From positions 2,232,001 through 2,296,000 of the forward strand of contig CP119753.1 in NCBI GenBank assembly GCA_029319145.1: a DNA stretch of 64,000 nucleotides, written 5' to 3'. The stretch is from Microbacter sp. GSS18. GTDB taxonomy: Bacteria; Actinomycetota; Actinomycetes; Actinomycetales; Microbacteriaceae. The position numbers and the translations under genes were made by a program. Positions 62,289 through 64,000 of the stretch are shown piece by piece; the first letter of the stretch is position 1; every line of letters starts with the position of its first letter. The notes beneath the pieces were generated by a model that saw nothing but the letters and a program-made list of their open reading frames with translations, was not told where the DNA came from and ran no database searches.

Positions 62289-63451
62289 CCGGCCTCATCG
62301 TCACCGAGTGGATCGAGCCCGCCGGCGGAGCCGAGCGCGTGCTGGACCGCCTGGCGATGCTCTTCCCGAACGCGGACATGCTGGCGCTGTGGAACGACGC
62401 GCCGGGGCGGTACCCCGATCGCATCGTGCGCGAGACGTGGCTGGCACGCACGCCGCTGCGACGCCGGAAGGCGCTCGCGCTTCCCGTGATGCCGATCACG
62501 TGGCGCATCCCCCGCCGGCGCGGCCACGACTGGACCCTGGTCAGTTCGCATGCCTTCGCCCACCATGTCCGCGCCGAGGCCGGCGCACCCAAGCTCGTCT
62601 ACGCGCACACGCCGGCCCGGTATCTGTGGGCTCCCGAGCTCGACGCCCGCGGCGACAACCTGGCCGCTCGCGTCGCGGGGCCGCCGCTGCGCGCGATCGA
62701 CCGCCGCGCGGCGGCGGGCGCCACCGCGCTGGCCGCGAACAGCCGGTTCGTCGCCGAGCGCATCGCCCGATCCTGGGACCGCGAGGCGACCGTCGTGCAC
62801 CCGCCGGTGGATGTCGCCGCGATCCGGTCAGGCGCTTGGCGCGGCGACCTCACCGACAGCGACCGGCGGGTGCTCGACGCGCTCCCGGCGGACTTCGTGC
62901 TCGGGGTGTCGCGCTTCATCCCCTACAAGCGGATGGACGAGGTCATCGCCGTGGGCGAGGCGCTGGACCGTCCGGTCGTGATCGCCGGCTCCGGGCCGCT
63001 CGAGGCCGAGCTGCGCGCCGCGGCGGACGCGGCATCCGTTCCCGTTCAGGTGCTCGTCGCACCCAGCGACGCGCTCGTGCGGGCGCTCATGGAGCGGGCG
63101 TCGCTGTTCGTCTTCCCGCCCGTCGAGGACTTCGGGATCGTCGCCGTCGAGGCGATGGCGGCCGGGACGCCCGTCATGGCGAATCGGCGCGGAGGGGCGG
63201 AGGAGTCCGTGGTCGACGGGGTCAGCGGGGCTCTGTTCGACCCTCGCTCCGCCGCCGAGACGACCGCCGCCGCAGACGTGTGCGCGGGCATTCCCCGCGA
63301 CCGGGTCAGCACGCACGCGATGCGGTTCGACGCCGAGGCCTTCGACAGCGATCTGCTCGCGTGGCTCTCCCCCTACGTGCCGGACGCGGCGTCCGGGTCA
63401 GACCAGCGCTTCCAGACCGGCATGCGTGCCGACGAAGGATCGGATGCGTGA
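62285..63451 (+). CDS. GT-B glycosyltransferase, family 4
   Basis: A 388-residue enzyme starting at GTG 62285, overlapping the sugar-phosphate transferase by four bases. The N-terminal half has VTEWIEPAGGAERVLDRLA and VYAHTPARYLWAPELD. The C-terminal donor domain shows FVLGVSRFIPYKRMDEVIAV and FVFPPVEDFGIVAVEAMAAG. It should add the second sugar to the lipid-linked primer made by the upstream gene. Its last 54 bases overlap, in antisense, the end of a paralogous transferase. Confidence 0.9.
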   Translation: MTGLIVTEWIEPAGGAERVLDRLAMLFPNADMLALWNDAPGRYPDRIVRETWLARTPLRRRKALALPVMPITWRIPRRRGHDWTLVSSHAFAHHVRAEAGAPKLVYAHTPARYLWAPELDARGDNLAARVAGPPLRAIDRRAAAGATALAANSRFVAERIARSWDREATVVHPPVDVAAIRSGAWRGDLTDSDRRVLDALPADFVLGVSRFIPYKRMDEVIAVGEALDRPVVIAGSGPLEAELRAAADAASVPVQVLVAPSDALVRALMERASLFVFPPVEDFGIVAVEAMAAGTPVMANRRGGAEESVVDGVSGALFDPRSAAETTAAADVCAGIPRDRVSTHAMRFDAEAFDSDLLAWLSPYVPDAASGSDQRFQTGMRADEGSDA

Positions 63452-64000
63452 GGTGAACACGCTCGTGTCGAAGTCCGCGGCGCGCGCGATGCAGTCCTGC
63501 GGGCGCGCCTCGAGCGCACGGGCCACGGCATCGCGCAGCTCGCCGCGCTTCCACGTCGCCACGTGCGCGCCCGTCACGCCCTCGATGACCGACTCGGACG
63601 CCCCGCCGACGGCGTTGGCGATGACCGGCGTCCCCGAGGCCATGGCCTCGACGGGCACGATCCCGAAGTCCTCGACGGGCGCGAACACGAGGGCGGACGC
63701 GCGCCGGTAGATCGCCCGCAGCAGCGCGTAGGACGGCTGGTGGACGAGCACGACGGGAATGCCCGCCCGCGCGCCGATCTCGCGGAGGTGGCGCTCCTCG
63801 GGCCCGGCCCCGGCGAGCACGACCGGCATCCCCGAGGCGAGGCCCGCTTCGATCACGGCGTCGAGGCGCTTGTAGGGCACGAAACGGCTGACGCCGAGCA
63901 GGAATTCGCTCGGGAGGGCATCGAGCGCCCGCTGCTCCTGGTCGGTGAGATCCAGCGGTGCGGCGAAGGCTCCGACGTCGACCGGCGGGTAGATGACCTC
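63398..64000 (-). CDS. GT-B glycosyltransferase C-terminal half, cut by right window edge
   Basis: The last 200 codons of a minus-strand family 4 transferase; the frame is open to the window edge. It reads VIYPPVDVGAFAAPLDLTDQ, then FLLGVSRFVPYKRLDAVIEA and ALVFAPVEDFGIVPVEAMAS, all closely matching the same parts of the gene at 62285. The two are therefore paralogues facing each other, and their 3' ends overlap over 63398-63451. The missing N-terminal half lies beyond 64000. Confidence 0.9.
   Translation of the reverse strand, partial: EVIYPPVDVGAFAAPLDLTDQEQRALDALPSEFLLGVSRFVPYKRLDAVIEAGLASGMPVVLAGAGPEERHLREIGARAGIPVVLVHQPSYALLRAIYRRASALVFAPVEDFGIVPVEAMASGTPVIANAVGGASESVIEGVTGAHVATWKRGELRDAVARALEARPQDCIARAADFDTSVFTSRIRSFVGTHAGLEALV

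Overview
The window looks like a chromosome segment of a high-GC actinobacterium, most likely Microbacteriaceae and Microbacterium-like. Supporting signs are strong G/C bias at third codon positions, the actinobacterial S10-spc-alpha ribosomal gene order, GTG and TTG starts, several TANNNT -10 hexamers 6-7 nt before a start codon (leaderless style), an actinobacterial LexA-type box and an LPXTG-type surface protein. The organism call is an inference; there is no rRNA in the window.

Region 1 (1-10.9 kb) is an exopolysaccharide/cell-surface glycan locus. It has two minus-strand glycosyltransferases (the first cut by the window edge), a WcaF-like acetyltransferase, a WcaI-like glycosyltransferase, the GDP-L-fucose pair gmd-fcl, a nucleotidyltransferase-fold protein (NTP_transf_5-like), a small Tat-exported protein, a Wzz/BY-kinase chain-length regulator, a DUF4012 protein and a sortase substrate (LPVTG). 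The glycan probably contains fucose.

Region 2 (10.9-26.8 kb) is the least explained part. A coiled-coil protein is followed by two translationally coupled giant proteins of 1631 and 1259 aa on the minus strand, with no signal peptide or membrane segment. Divergent from them is a twice-repeated two-gene cassette: an exported, single-pass membrane-anchored beta-rich protein with a short basic cytosolic tail, then a cytosolic partner with a Pro/Ala/Gly linker and a conserved Trp-rich C-terminal module. This is my best candidate for an undescribed system.

Region 3 (26.8-42 kb) is a mixed accessory and housekeeping stretch: an XRE/DUF2690-like membrane regulator, a DUF222-HNH (13E12-type) protein behind a LexA-like box, a TrhO-type rhodanese, two sulfotransferases joined by a 60-codon hexapeptide-repeat ORF, an EEP-family hydrolase, signal peptidase I, TruA, a UspA tandem protein, an HPr-kinase-like/PqqD fusion, an OafA-type acyltransferase with an SGNH domain, and a tandem GNAT. 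From 23.8 to 39.5 kb there are many in-frame and intergenic minisatellites.

Region 4 (42-60.6 kb) is the ribosomal protein cluster on the minus strand (rpsJ to rplO, secY-adk-map, infA-rpmJ-rpsM-rpsK-rpoA-rplQ). It lacks rpsN between rplE and rpsH, and two unrelated genes separate map from infA. Good candidate promoters precede rpsJ and infA, and hairpins divide the cluster.

Region 5 (60.6-64 kb) returns to glycan synthesis: a polyprenyl-phosphate sugar-1-phosphate transferase coupled to a glycosyltransferase, which converges on, and overlaps, a paralogous glycosyltransferase running off the right edge.
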